Notes: a model not told the origin generated them from the sequence alone. A DNA stretch of 64,000 nt from Bettongia penicillata ogilbyi (GCA_023548195.1 JAJHZJ010000579.1:2091346-2155345); one strand, 5' to 3'. Shown: positions 32,165 through 44,542, numbered from the stretch's first letter. Numbers and translations are program-made.

Positions 32165-32560
32165 AAAAATTTACCCCATTGGTGCCTATCAATTGGAAAA
32201 TGAATGATCATGATATATGAATATAATTAAAATGTTGTAATAAAAGACATGGTGAGAGAGATGATTTCATAGAAACCCAGCAAGTAAACTGATACTGGGA
32301 GAATTAAGCAGAAACCAGGTCAACAAACTATATAATAACAACAGTGTGGTAAAGAAAAATAGCTCTGAAAGATATCATCAAAGCAGTTACCATCCATATT
32401 TTCAGGGGAACTGTGATGAAGCATGTTACCTACCTTCTGACACACAGGTGATGGACTCAAGGTACAGAGATACCTTTTTGAAATGTGGCTGCCACATGGA
32501 TTTGTTTTGCTTGACTATGCTTATTTGATAGAAGGTTTTTTACTGCTTCTGTTTTTAATC
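32165..32560 (+). mobile_element. L1 ORF2 end/3' UTR fragment, sense
   Basis: Begins at GCCTATCAATTGGAAAATGA and runs through GATGATTTCATAGAAACCC and GTGATGGACTCAAGGTACAG. Its start overlaps in content with the preceding antisense L1, so these are two insertions in opposite orientation. Confidence 0.65.
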
Positions 32561-33399
32561 TGAGGTGAGTTTTGGCATGAGGAATGGTGGTGGTAAGCCT
32601 TAATGATGCCAACAACAACAGGGCCATTGAAAATGGCATTAAAATGCACAGAACAGATAGATATTCAGAAGGAAACAGAGATAAGTAGAATAATTTTGAA
32701 TATGATGTTTATGTACCTTTTTTTGAAAAGAGGAAGTGATAGTAAATAAATGTTCATGATTTCATATAAAATTCTTTTTGTGTTCAGCTGTATTTGTGGA
32801 AATGCTATTTTTTTGTTCAAGTTTAAAATTAAAAAAAAAATTAATCCCTTAGCCATACTTGTTAAAGACACTTGATTCATTTTAAGTTGGCATAAACATG
32901 GTTCCTGCCCTCAAGGAGCTTATAGTCTTACATTTTTAAAAAATTATTTTCCATGAACAATATTCATATGCAGTATAATTATTTTATTCTGAACTTTAGA
33001 CACCAAAATAAGGGCATTTCTGAATATGTCAGAAAACAAGATGATTCTGTGTGAAACTGAATCTCCATTTCACACTTCTTGCTTTTTAAAAACGTACATA
33101 ATTAAATTCTTCATGTCACTTTCAAAGCCATGCTGCTTGTCTCTGCTTCTTATTAAACTGCCTTCTGTTGTCTTGTGTGCATGAAAAAAAATTCAGTGGT
33201 TTCCTTTTTTTTGTATCACTATTGCTAGCCTTCCTTCCCATCTACCCTATTCCCGAATTAATTGAGAAAAATGGGGGGAAACTCATTTTTAATAAATAAG
33301 GATCTTGCATTCTAATGTAGAATGGAAAATGATAAGGTGGAAATTTTGACATGGCAAAAAATTGTAGGCAAAAGACTTATACTCTGTAAACTGAATATA
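32561..33399. other. Unassigned AT-rich DNA
   Basis: No recognisable gene or repeat, apart from a short LINE-like stretch near 32898-32930. Confidence 0.5.
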
Positions 33400-33950
33400 A
33401 TTTCTCAGGGAAGCCATTTGCAGTGGGTAGGTGAGGGAGAAGGAGAATGGGACCAAACTGGGAAAAGCCTCCAGCAGAAAACTGAACTAAATTAGTTGAG
33501 CTGCCTCTTAGAGGAAGTCAGGAGACAGGGGTGGAGGGGAGGAAAGAGGAACATTCCAGTCAATGAAAAGGCACAGAGTTGGGAGATTGAGGTCACTTTG
33601 GCACCTGAGTGGATAATTGGAGTAGGGTGATCTGAGCAGGCAGACAAGTCAGAAAACAAATATGATATTCCAGGTGTGGGGTGATGAGGGCCTTCCCATG
33701 TGTGGGAAGTTGTAGAAGTTGTGTAAATGAAGGGATAGAAGGGGGCCCTTGAAGAATTGAAGTGAGAAAGTCAAGACTTGGCAACAGACTGGAAATGAGC
33801 AGTGAATGAGAGTTGTGGAGGATACTGAGACTATTGGTGTCCTGAACGGTAATAGGAAAGTTTGGAAGAGGGATGGCCTTAGGAGGAAGGAAAATGAATT
33901 TTTGAGGGACCTGGTAAGTCACATCAAGTCCAAAGCATTTAAGATCTTAA
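33400..33950 (-). mobile_element. L2-clade LINE ORF2 fragment, antisense
   Basis: The reverse strand at 33593-33922 keeps an open stretch with NFPITVQDTNSLSIL and LDFLTSILQGPPSIPSF, homologous to the next fragment. It abuts 33950-34790 in the same orientation. Confidence 0.65.
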
Positions 33951-34790
33951 CTCTGGCACTGTGCTAAGTAAGAAGGGCAAGTAGAAGTCATTGTACTTAA
34001 GAAAGGCAAGCACAGTTCTTCCTTCAAGGGAGATTCTAATGGGGGAAGTTGACATGCAAACAATTGTGTACATACAAAATACATGCAGAGTCAGTAAGTG
34101 AGACAATCGTAGAAGGAAGACACTAGCAAAAAGGTGGAGGGAGGGCAAGAGCTGAAATTTGAAGAATATCAGGGAAACCAGGTAGGTAGAGATGAAGAGG
34201 AACATAATTACAGGCATGGGGAGCAGCCAGTAAAAAGTCAGGAAGATGGGAGATCAGTATCTCTGGATTGAAGACAATTTAGTGTGGAGTAGGTGTCAGA
34301 AGACTGGGAAAGTAGAAAGGGGCCAGTTTATGAAAGGCTTTAAAAGCCAAATAGGATTTTATATTTTATCCTGAAGGTAATAGGGAGCCATTGAAGTTTA
34401 GTGAATGGGGAGTGGGTGGGAGGTCAGACATGGTCAGACCCGTGCTTTAGGAAGTTCACTTTTATAAATGAGGGAAGGATAGACTGGAATGAGGAGAGAT
34501 TTGAGGCAGGAAAATCAGGAAGGCTATTGCTGTAGTCAAGATGTGAGGTCATGAGGGCCTTCAGTAAGTTGGTTCCAGGGGCTGTATGAATAGAGAGAAG
34601 GGGAACATGAATGATAGATATTGTGAAGGTAGAAATAGTAAGACTGGGCAACTGATTAGATATGGGGGTGAGAGAGAGTGAGGAGCTCAGGATGACACCA
34701 AGGTGACAAGCCTGGATGACAGGGAAGTTGGTGATAATAATGATAGAAAAGTTAGGAAGAAGGGAACATTTTGAATTTGAGATGTTTATT
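33950..34790 (-). mobile_element. L2-clade LINE ORF2 C-terminal region and 3' UTR, antisense
   Basis: The reverse strand encodes HLGVILSSSLSLTPISNQL, LTS-LDYSNSLPDF-like and FQSILPSFIKVNFLKHGSDH, the conserved region after the reverse transcriptase core in L2/CR1 elements. Toward 33950 it passes into the 3' UTR. Several stops are present. Confidence 0.75.
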
Positions 34791-34829
34791 GGATAACCAG
34801 TTTGAGATGGTGTAACGCCAATGTGATAT

Positions 34830-34955
34830 CCACAGCATTTACCCCTGTTTGTTTCAATTTCCTCATCTGGAAAATGAACTGGAGAAGGTAATGGCAAACC
34901 ACTCCATTATCTTTGCAAAGAAAACCCCCAATGGGGTCACAGTCACTAGCAACAA
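34830..34955 (+). mobile_element. WSINE1-type SINE, 3' part
   Basis: TTTCCTCATCTGGAAAATGA, GGTAATGGCAAACCACTCC and AATGGGGTCACAGTCACTAG. Confidence 0.7.
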
Positions 34956-36534
34956 AACATTCTCCCACTCAGAATGACCTGTGAAGTTTGGGGTACAGCT
35001 GGTGTTCCTTCTTAGCCACAGTATGGAATATTAAAAGGAGTAATGTGTAATTAGGTGTGAAAGGTAGGTTGAATCCAGATACGAGACAGGATTTTTTATT
35101 TTATCCTAGACACAACCAGATATCTGGCCTTTTGACTATAAATTAAAAGAGTCTTCCAGAATGTCTACCCTTTGTTTTGGGTAATTATTTACTATAGCTT
35201 ATGCCCCCCCCCTCCCAGGTTTATCTTGTAATTCCTTCTGTTGGATTTTCTGTCCTTTGTCCATCCTAGTCCGCAGATCCCTGCCCCAAATATTTTATAA
35301 TGCCATATAGTCTTTGTGTAATCCCAAACCCTGGAACATTTCCCTCTGTTTTTAGGGCCTTATCAGTCCCTCAAGCTACACCTATATTGTGGTCTTATCT
35401 TGCATTTCATGTGGACCTTGGTGGGTGGGAGGAAAGGTTGCCTTTTGTTTTTATTTTGGGAAATGTCACTAACTTTTATTTAGTGCTCAGGGAAGAATTG
35501 TTTAGCAAAGAATAACATCCAACTGTAAGGAAACGCTCCGAAAGTTACCCTGTTATATTTTCCTAAAAGTGAACTACAGTCGCTGCTTGCCTGGATGTTT
35601 TCATATTTTGCTTTTGGAAGTCTAATCTTAGTGCCGTTGCTACCAGAATTACAATTCAGTGACACATAGGGTAGTCGGGGTGAAAGAGAGTTGCTTAAAA
35701 TCTTCTGCAGCTGCCGTAAGGCTGCATACTATGCAGACTGGGCCAGTTGGGGCAAGGAAGGAAGGTCATGCCACTCCCCAACTTTCATGACACATAAAAA
35801 TACAGAAGGTCAACAGCGGGTCTTTGCTTTCCCATTTTTTTTTTTTTTTTTGGCTGGCTACCTCCACCCTAACCTGGGATGACAATTTGTTTTCTCACAG
35901 TTGTGAGCCTGTGTTAGAAGGGAAACACAGAAGATTCAAGGGCCCTCTTTATGAGAGGAATGAATCCTCTCCTTCTATGGACTTTCCTACCTCCCCCTTT
36001 TTCAAGTTTAGAATCTGTAATTTCATCAGTATGGAGAATTCTTGGTTGTCAAAATTTCTTTAGAAAACTCTTGAAGACTTACTTGTATGAAAGGAAGGAC
36101 CATGAAATCATACCCAAGGGCTGATATTGATTTTTAAAAAACCTATATTAGCATTATCTATGCTTTATTAAATTTTAATTAATTTTGTTAAATAGTTTCC
36201 AATTATAATTACATTTTAATCCAGTTTGGGCCACATTTGGTGTAGTGTCCTGGGCCATGTGTGTTTTTGACATCTCTGGTACAGACCCATAGAGGGAGAA
36301 AAGAAGGCCCATAACTGAACCTGAGAAAAACACAGAGTTAGTGGGTATAATCTGTATAAAGGACTAACAAAGAAGATTAAGGAGTAGTCTGACAGGTAGG
36401 ACAAGAACCTACAGAGGACATATCACTGCCAAGGTCAATCACCCATCCTATCAATTTGTATAAGAGGTTGGATTTGAACTCCATTCAGAAAGCCAGGTTG
36501 CTTCTAGAGAAAAAAATTATGTCTAAATAAGAAT
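34956..36534. other. Unassigned DNA
   Basis: No gene recognised. A T-run at 35837-35851 may be the tail of an unrecognised antisense retroelement. Confidence 0.45.
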
Positions 36535-36579
36535 ATGAAAATAGTTCTCTCAAAATTAGAATGAAACAGATGCAGGCTC

Positions 36580-37203
36580 ATGACTTTCTTTCTGAGAAAC
36601 CAAGAAATCACCAAACAAAACCAAAAGAATGAAAAAATGGAAGAGAATGTGAAATATCTCATGGGAAAAACAACTGATCTGGAAAATAGATCCAGGAGAG
36701 ACAATTTAAAAATTATGGGACTACGTGAAAGTCATGATCAAAAAAAGAGCCTAGACATCATCTTCAATGAAATTATTGAGGAAAACTGTCCTGATATTCT
36801 ACAACCAGAGGGCAAAATAAGTATTGAAAGAATCCATCAATCACCACCTGAAAGAGATCCAAAAAGAGAAACTCCTAGGAACATTGTGGCCAAATTCCAG
36901 AATTCCCAGGTCAAGGAGAAAATATTGCAAGCAGCTAGAAAGAAACAATTCCAGTATTGTGGAAATACAATCAGGATAACTCAAGATCTAGCAGCTTCTA
37001 CATTAAGGGATCGAAGGGCGTGGAATAGGATATTCCAGAAGTCAAAGGAACTAGGACTCAAACCAAGAATCACCTACCCAGCAAAACTGAGTATAATACT
37101 TCAGGGGAAAATATGGTCTTTCAATGAAACAGAGGACTTTCAAGCATTCTTGATGAAAAGATCAGAGCTGATAAGAAAATTTGACTTTCAAACACAAGAA
37201 TGA
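36580..37203 (+). pseudogene. 5'-truncated ORF1 of HAL1 copy 3, open across RNA-binding and C-terminal domains
   Basis: A 207-codon uninterrupted frame covers the end of the coiled coil, the RRM-like domain (NLKIMGLRE; RNIVAKFQNS) and the C-terminal domain (RITYPAKLS; ending FDFQTQE). The first M precedes ORF1-homologous codons by three residues, so it is a fortuitous start. This copy has no frameshift in the segment and shows the undamaged reading lost in copy 1. Without promoter or trimerisation domain it is probably not functional. Confidence 0.7.
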
Positions 37204-37336
37204 GAAGAAGCATGAAAAAGTAAACAGCAAAGAGAAGTCATAAGGGACTTACCAAAAGTGAACTGTTTACATTCCCACATGGAAAGACAATATTTGTAAC
37301 TCTTAAAACTTTTCACTATCTGGGTAGTTGGTGGGA

Positions 37337-37337
<1 letters not shown>

Positions 37338-37371
<34 letters not shown>

Positions 37372-37412
37372 CACGTGTGCACGCACACACACATACACAC
37401 ATGCACACACAT
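37338..37412 (+). repeat. CA microsatellite inside HAL1 copy 3
   Basis: About 14 perfect CA units followed by interrupted CA/GT, longer than in copy 1. Confidence 0.92.
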
Positions 37413-38244
37413 ACAGAGACAGAGAGCACAGAGTGAATTGAATAGGATGGGACCATATCTCAAAAGAAATTAAGGTAAATGGTGAGAGAGAAATGTAGTG
37501 GGAGGAAAGAGGGTGAAATGGAATGGGGTAAATTATCTCTCATTCAAGAGGCAAGCAGGAGACTTTTTAGTGGAGGGAAAAAGAGGAGAGCTGAGAAAAA
37601 AACAAGAATTTTACCCTCATCACATTCGACTAAAGGAAGGAATAAAATGCACACTCATTTTGGTATGAAAACCTATCTTATTACAGTATAGGAAAGTGGG
37701 GGAGAAGGAGATAAGCAAGGGGGGGATGATGGAAGGGAGGGCAGTGGGAGGAGGGAGCAATTTGAAGTCAACACTCGGGGTGGGACAGAATCAAAAGACA
37801 GAATAGAAACAATGCGGGGCAGAATAGGATGGAGGGAAATACAGTTAGTCTTATACAACACGACTATTATCGAAGTCATTTGCAAAACTACACAGGTATG
37901 GCCTATATTGAATTGCCTGCCTTCCCAAGGGTGGGGAGGGAGGGTTGGGGAGAATTTGGAACTCAAAGGTTTAGGAACAACTGTTTAGTATTGTTGTTGC
38001 TACTAGGAAATAAGAAATACAGTTAATGTTGAATAGAAGGTCATCTGGCCCTACAGGACAAAAGAGAAGATGGGGTCAAGAGAAGGGAGGGATGATAGAA
38101 GAGAGGGCAGATTGGTGATAGGGAAAATTAGATTGCTCGGTGTAATGGGGGGGAGGGGATAAAAGGGGAGAAAATTTGCAACCCAAAATTTTGTGAAAAT
38201 GAATGTAAAAAGTTAAATAAATAAATTTTTATAAAAAAAATAAA

Positions 38245-40389
38245 GAATCTCTAAAGGCATAAATATACCTTATTGCAATAAGAGACTGAAGTCATTAACA
38301 TAAGGTTAGAAGTGAGCAAGTCTTGAATAAAACAATTTACAGGGAAAAGGAAACAGGTTTTCTTTTTTCCCACTACCTCTCCAAGAAGTTAGAGAATTTT
38401 GGGAAAAAATTGAATTATAAAATTTTTTCGAATGATAAATTAAATGTAATCTTTAGTTAAATGATTTCCAAAAACCATACCATAGATATGTGTGTGTGTG
38501 TGTGTTGGTATATAAAATTGTCCATAATAGTGTTTCTTAAACTGTGTGCTTCAGGACACTGTGGTGTTCCATAAAGGAATTTTAATGCTGACAGTAGTTC
38601 TCTCTAAAATATTAAACGTGAAATGTGTATTATCACAATGCTCCTGATATGTGCAAATTTTTTGCTTAATTTCCTGTTCTTTTGATGGAACCTTCCTCTT
38701 AACTCCTCTCCCCGCCATCTGCATATATTTCAATCCACAAACTTTTCATTGACCATGCAAGTATGGCCAATGCTGTTCTAGAGTCCTCTCTGCTTGTGAC
38801 AGATATGAGGTAGGTCAATTTTTGCAGATGTTCCTGGGGAATTGGTTTTGTTTAATGGAGAAGGATTTGAAGCCATAACTACTAATACAACAAACTGCTA
38901 ATTCCACAGAATGACCTTAAGCAAAGTGAATTGTCAGAACCTGGGTTTCCTTAAATAATAAATATTTTTATTTATAGTCTAGAAATAAGTTTTATTTCTT
39001 CTCTCCTAAAGTGGTTAGGAAGAAAGGGATTAGTAAATTGTAAAGGATCATAAAAGCTCAGATTTTCAGGTTGTTTGTTTTTTTTTTTTTTGAGATTTTA
39101 GTGTAAATCTATTTGAAAAAAAGAAAATAAAAGTCTTCATTAAAGAGCTAGAACATTTTGTTATCAAAGAGTTCATATTCTCATAAACTCCTTGACATCA
39201 TAATCAAAGGTTTAAATTATGGCAGAAAAAAAGATTAAATTATGATAGAGCACTAGACTGACAGTCAGGAACTTGTAACTATAAACGAATAACTTCACTT
39301 TTTCATGTTCAGTTTTTGGGTTACTTTCTGGTTTCTGCTCTTTAAGCTCTGGGACTTCTTTCTATACCATGTCCCAGATGCTTTCTCACCCTGGAAGATC
39401 CCTCTGACTCTGTGACCCTTTCCTCTTACTGGTCCATTCCTCTTGGGACTTCCATTTTCGAGAAAGTGGTCCAGCCAGCCAAGTTTACTCCTTCATTCCT
39501 CTCTAGACTTCTTTCTGCCTCTGGACACCTTCTTTTACTCTTCTACCTCTCAACACTTCTTTTTATGTTTAGTTCATTAAAATATAATCTTTCTGTGGGT
39601 AAAGACATCATCATCATCGTCATCATTTTTACTTTACTTGTGTATCCAGTGTTTATCATATTGCCTGACACATGGTGTTCATGAAAGCTTCTTGACTTGA
39701 TTTGACAATCTGAGCTTCAGTTTCTTTGTGAAATGAGATGACTGACTACAAGTGACCTCTTAAATCACTCTTTAGGACTAAAATTCTTGCATCTTCTGAA
39801 GTGCAAGTGATAACATACAGGGTTACTACATTTGACAGGACTAAGAAATAAGTATCAACTTATAGTTAGGGTCATTTCTGATATTACAGGACACATTTCA
39901 TCTCCTAGAGTTTTTTGTGACTTGGCCTTTGAATAGCAAGACTTCTTAATTAATTCAGATCCCTTTACCTTCTACAGTAGTGAAAGGATGTTGGACTATG
40001 TTTATGCGGCTGTTGGGGTACTTTTCCATGTGGGTCTCCTAGAATACCTAACCTGGATTCAAGGTGTTCTCTGGCTCCATGTTTACTCAAAACTAGCTCA
40101 TAAGGAAGCATTGACTATTTACTTTTTCCTCTAGCCAGCCAAAGGATACAGCTAGTTAAAAGGAAAGACTTTTAAGGAAATGACAGTAAAAAGATTCACA
40201 ATAGAACATTAACCTCATAAACCTAGGGCACACGCTCCCACAAATATACATATATCATTGTAAGTAAGGAGGATTTTGTTATTCTTTTAGACTTTACTTT
40301 CTCAGGATCCACGATCATGGCAATATCTAGTTTCTAGGTGTTAGATAACTCCCAGAATAACCTCAAGGATTCTAGATAATAGTTCTTAG
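38245..40389. other. Mostly unassigned AT-rich DNA
   Basis: A short GT run is at 38491-38504. The stretch about 39390-39700 ends in a L2/L3-like tail (TTGTGTATCCAGTGTTTATC). No gene supported. Confidence 0.45.
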
Positions 40390-41639
40390 AATCATAGTGA
40401 TAGGCAGTCCTACTGAGGCTGCACCGTGAGACATGGGGGTGGGTGGCATAATTGATATTTACTACACTTGCGCAGAATGACAATACTGCTCAAGTTAACC
40501 TGTGAGGCCATTGTTGACAATATGCCTTCTTTGTCTGTTGCCCTATAAAGCATATGGGCACTGGTTAGTGAGTGGGAGAAACCACTGGGAATTCACAGGG
40601 GAATCTGTGTGTACCTTGACCAGCTCCCATAGAGGCTTGAGGGAATTTAGAGGAGCGCATGAACTGTGCCTGTCTCGATTGACATGGGGGTAGTTGCCCC
40701 CCTTCTCACTGGCCCCTGAAAGAAGGATCATTAGCTGTAGGAGCTGGTACTCCTATTATCAGCAGTCATTTGAGAAGACTAGACTAGCACAAAGCTGATT
40801 ATTAACCCCTCCAAAGGTGTCTGCCTATCTGACCAGATCAAGAATGAACCTGTTGTTAGAGGCTCGAGTCCAAGACTCCAGTGCCTTCTGTGTTATCTGT
40901 GAAACAACCAGCAAGTGAGGAGAGTTGTTAATGGGGCTTAGAAACCACACATGAAAAGAGCTTATGGGGAATACACTAAAAGAGGCAACTCATGTCTCCT
41001 GCTGCAGGACTACTCACAAGTCCCTGCTGATTTGTACTACTGGGTCCGACTCCTTTCTTCTGGTTTCACATCTTCAGGCTCATCCAGTCTCTTAGTTTGG
41101 GGAAAATGACCAGAACTTGTCCTTTATAGGGTCTAGTCATAGCTACCAGCCTAGCAGACACATACCTGGCAGAGTGTCTCCAGGCCAAGATTGAGTCTTT
41201 TGGATTTTGGGGTGAGACCATAGAATTACGGATAACTCCAATTTAGGGTTAGTTATTTTATTCCCTAGGTCTTCTTTGATTTAGTATGTGAATCAATTTT
41301 AGTCTGAGCTAAAGGTAAGGTAAGGAGGCTAGTCTTTGTTTTCCAACCACCTTGCCTGCATTCCTTTCTTTACTATGCAAATTTGCCAGTTGCAAAGCCT
41401 GATTGCTTTGGATTTTGCCCTGTAAAAAACCTCCTTCTCCCAATTTTGGGAGGGATATAATGTCAAGAAATAAATTAACATCAAAGGATAGAGAAACCTG
41501 TTTCAATCTGGTCAGACCTTCAATCTTCAGAACTTTGCTATGATGGTAAAAAGAAATCTTTAGAGGAAGGCAGAATCTGCTGATACTGAGGGCTCAGAGA
41601 ACAAGAAAAAGTTCCATCCAGCAAAACTGGTGTTTAATT
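40390..41639. other. Unrecognised block, higher GC than flanks
   Basis: This stretch has no SINE or LINE signatures I can name and contains only short open frames. An old LTR element or unique DNA are both possible. Confidence 0.35.
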
Positions 41640-42500
41640 CTTTTTGATTCCTCCGTTCCCTTCCAGTTCATTTCTCTCTATTTTGTTTTGAATTAAATTT
41701 TTCTGTTTTTTTCAAATAGCAAAAATTTACTTTCTCTCTCTCTTACCCTAACCTGCCCTCAATCATGAAAAAAAAAGAAAAACAAACCCGTTACAAACAC
41801 TTATAGTCAAACAAAACAAATATCCATGTTGACCATATTTTTTAGAAAGCCTCATTTTTGTATTCTTAGTGTTTTAGTTCTCTCAGGAAGTAGGTAGCAT
41901 GTTTCATCATTAATCATCCGGAATTATGGTTGGCCATTTTGCTAATTAGAATTCCTAAGTCTTTCAAAATCATTTGGTTTCACAATATTGTCTTTGTATA
42001 AATTGTTCTGCTTCTGCTCACTTCATTTTGTATCTATTCCTACACATCTTTCCAGGTTTCTCAGGAACAATTCCCCTCATCATTTCTTATAGGACAGTGG
42101 TATTCCATCACATTTATATACCATAGCTTGTTGAGTCATTTTCCGATTAAAAAGTACCCCCTCAGTTTCTAATTCTTTGCCATCTCAAAAAGAGCTATAT
42201 TTTTGTACATCCTTAGAGTTTGCCTAGAACTAATTCTTCTCTTAATCTGCCCTTTCTCTAATTCTTCCTTTTCTCCATTACTTCCTATTTCCTCATTGGG
42301 TGAAATGTATTTCTGTCCCTAACTGTGTGTATCTTCTTCCATCTGATTAAGGTTGACTTGTCAGCTACTCCCCTCCACTTCCTCCTTGTTTGAATAGATT
42401 TCTACTCATGCAGTTCAAATCTTTTAAATAATTTCCCCTAATTGTCCTGTCTAAAAATCCTGCTTCCCTTCCCTTTCCATTTTTCTTTTAAAAGCATCAA
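41640..42500 (-). mobile_element. L1-derived 3' end with ORF2 C-terminal remnant and HAL1-like AG-rich segment, antisense
   Basis: 42060-42230 is the complement of the L1 ORF2 C-terminal block (CATTTATATACCATAGCTTG; CTTTGCCATCTCAAAAAGAG). Immediately upstream on the minus strand (42500 to 42240) the sequence resembles the AG-rich part of the HAL1 3' region (copy 1 about 2370-2500). Heavily decayed, so the alignment is moderate. Confidence 0.5.
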
Positions 42501-42734
42501 AATATAATAGAATCACTCTCAGGTCTGTTGTTCTAAGAGGTCTCGCCAGTCTTAGAATTTCTTGAAATGAGGTCTAGATTCTTTTTTTTTTTTATCATAG
42601 CATTCAGTTAGTACAGTGATTCTTAATTTTTTTCTGTTTTCCCTGAGCCATCCTCTGGGTTGGTTGTTTTTCCTATGAGATGGTTTACATTTTTAAAAAG
42701 CCTTTATAGTGTTTGGACTTTAGTAATTCTTGTC

Positions 42735-42985
42735 TTCTGGCACAGTAGAGTGTTGGGCCTGGAGTCAGACTTATCTTCTTCAGTTCAAATCTAGCCTCAG
42801 ATATTTCCTTAATGTGTGACCTGGATAAAATCACTTATCCCTGTTTTCCTCAGTTCCTCATTTATAAAATGAGCTAGAGAAGGAAATGGCAAAGCACTCC
42901 AGTATCTTTGGCAAGAAAACACCAAATGGAGTCATGAAGAGTTGGACCTGACTGAAAAATGACTGAACCGCCACAACAAACTCAG
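42735..42985 (+). mobile_element. WSINE1-type SINE
   Basis: GGCACAGTAGAGTGTTGGGC head, GGAAATGGCAAAGCACTCC and GGAGTCATGAAGAGTTGGA. Confidence 0.8.
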
Positions 42986-43044
42986 TTTAATCCCCAACTT
43001 TATCAATGAAGTGTTGTCATTGAGGACTTGAATGCTTTAACCCA

Positions 43045-43290
43045 AAAGAATAAGGTGGTGCAGTGGATAGAGTGCCGTACCGGGACTGCAGAAGATCTGA
43101 GTTCATATATGACCTCTGTTTCCTAGCTGTGTGATCCTGGGCAAGTCACTTAAATCTATTGGCTTCAGTTTCTTCGTTTGTAAAATGAGCTGGAGGGGAA
43201 AATGGCAAGCCACTCTAGTATCTTTGCCAAGAAAATCCCAAAAAGGGTCAAGAAAAGTCTGACGTAACTGAACAAACAACAATGATTTTC
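43045..43290 (+). mobile_element. WSINE1-type SINE
   Basis: AAGGTGGTGCAGTGGATAGA head, GTGTGATCCTGGGCAAGTC, and GGGTCAAGAAAAGTCTGACG. Confidence 0.8.
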
Positions 43291-43565
43291 AGGGAAGTCC
43301 TTGGAGGGGCTTCAGTTTGAAAAAGAGAAAAAAAAAGAATGTGCCAGTGTACAGAACTGAAAGTGGAGGTAGTTCCTGCCAAGTTATTAATTCGTTTTCC
43401 AGCTCTTTCTTCCAGCACTCTCAATTCTTTTCCATTTTTCTTACACTCTCATTTCATTTATAAAAACATTTTTAAACTTGTCTTTTACGCTCTTGCTTCA
43501 ACTATTCCAACAATTTTAGTTGAATTTCTGCCCAAATTGTATTTTTCATTAAAGCTTTGCTTATA

Positions 43566-44500
43566 GATGTGGAGCTTTTCTCCTCTAAATTTGTGTCCTG
43601 AGGATCCATGCCACCATAATGGCTTTTTTGTGGGGGCGTTTGTTTTTGTTTGCACATTCTTTCAGTTTATTTCCTGACTTTGGATTTGATATTAGAGCCA
43701 AGCTTTGTGCACTTCTAGAGGGAAAGTCTGCACTGTTCCTCCTGCCACTTTCTTTGATATTGGGTGTTGTGTTATCTCAAGATCTCAAGGACAGGGGGTC
43801 CTGAAAGTTTTCAGTATTCCCCAAGTGGTAATGACTGCCATGCAAGTTTGATTGCAGCTCTCTTGGTTTGAGCTCTGTAAGTTCTTTACTTGGGTTTGTA
43901 CTTGAGCAACTAGCCTGTAGGCTTGCCTCGTTTGGAGTTTCAGTGTACTTCTGCTAAACTGTCCCTATACATCAGCTGGGAAGTTGTTGGCTCCTGCTCT
44001 GGTGATTCTGTCTTAGCCTCAGACTAGGCTGGAGGCTGGAATTAAGTTCCTCCTGTGCTCCTGGAGTCAAAGTCACAACCTGTTGCTTGATCTGAACTTG
44101 TTACTCATTCATTACACAGCCTAGGGCCTGTGACAATGATGACTCCTTACCTGAATGCTACGTCTGGACATTCAGTCCCTTGAATGTCACCTCTGGGCAC
44201 CAGTCTCTTTCTCCATCTGTTCTGGGTCTGTGACCCAGAACTAGGCAGTGAATGATAGAGCTGTCAGTTAGCACCTACACCTGCATCCTGCTCAAGGTCA
44301 CAGTGCCCCAATATGGGACAGGAATCTTGTGTTGCCCAGGAACACAGCCTCAGTCCTTTCATTCCCTGAAAGCTAAAATACTTTGGGCTGTGTGCTCCTG
44401 GGGAGACCTAGGCCCTGGAGCCACAGACTGCTCTGTTTCCTGCGGTGGAGGTGGAGCTGGACTGGAAAAATGTGTGTGACTCACTGTGTGACTCATCCTA
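43566..44500 (-). other. Possible 5' region of the decayed ORF1 element, antisense
   Basis: This block lies directly upstream of the ORF1 relic on the minus strand and is richer in GC than its surroundings, as expected for an L1-type 5' UTR. It shows no clear similarity to the 5' region of the young HAL1 copies, so the assignment is by position only. Confidence 0.3.
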
Positions 44501-44541
44501 TCTTTATCTTGGTTTTTCCAATCAGGATTGGGGGGGGGGGG

Positions 44542-44542
<1 letters not shown>

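Larger units (their letters stand above)
36540..38244 (+). mobile_element. HAL1-type retrotransposon, copy 3, 5'-truncated
   Basis: Similarity to copy 1 begins inside the ORF1 coiled coil (ATAGTTCTCTCAAAATTAGA) and runs through the ORF1 stop at 37203, the CA microsatellite, the G-rich tracts and the A-rich tail. No 5' region is present. Target-site duplications could not be identified with confidence. Confidence 0.85.
42510..43565 (-). pseudogene. Decayed L1/HAL1-type ORF1, antisense, interrupted by two WSINE1 copies
   Basis: The minus strand around 42680-42640 reads HLIGKTTNPEDGSGK-like sequence, matching the ORF1 segment KYLMGKTTDLENRSR at the edge of the RNA-binding domain. Coiled-coil-like, Lys/Glu-rich fragments lie at 43560-43330. 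Two SINEs (42735-42985, 43045-43290) split it. Multiple stops and frameshifts; identification is by short matches. Confidence 0.45.

Noticed and set aside
31420..32560. Twin-priming inversion of a single L1
   Set aside because: In twin priming the two segments are adjacent, non-overlapping parts of one L1. Here both segments cover the same ORF2 C-terminal block, so two insertions are needed.
36520..36540. Target-site duplication for HAL1 copy 3
   Set aside because: Only a weak AATAAGAAT / AATAAAGAAT resemblance flanks the element, in AT-rich sequence. It is not distinguishable from chance.
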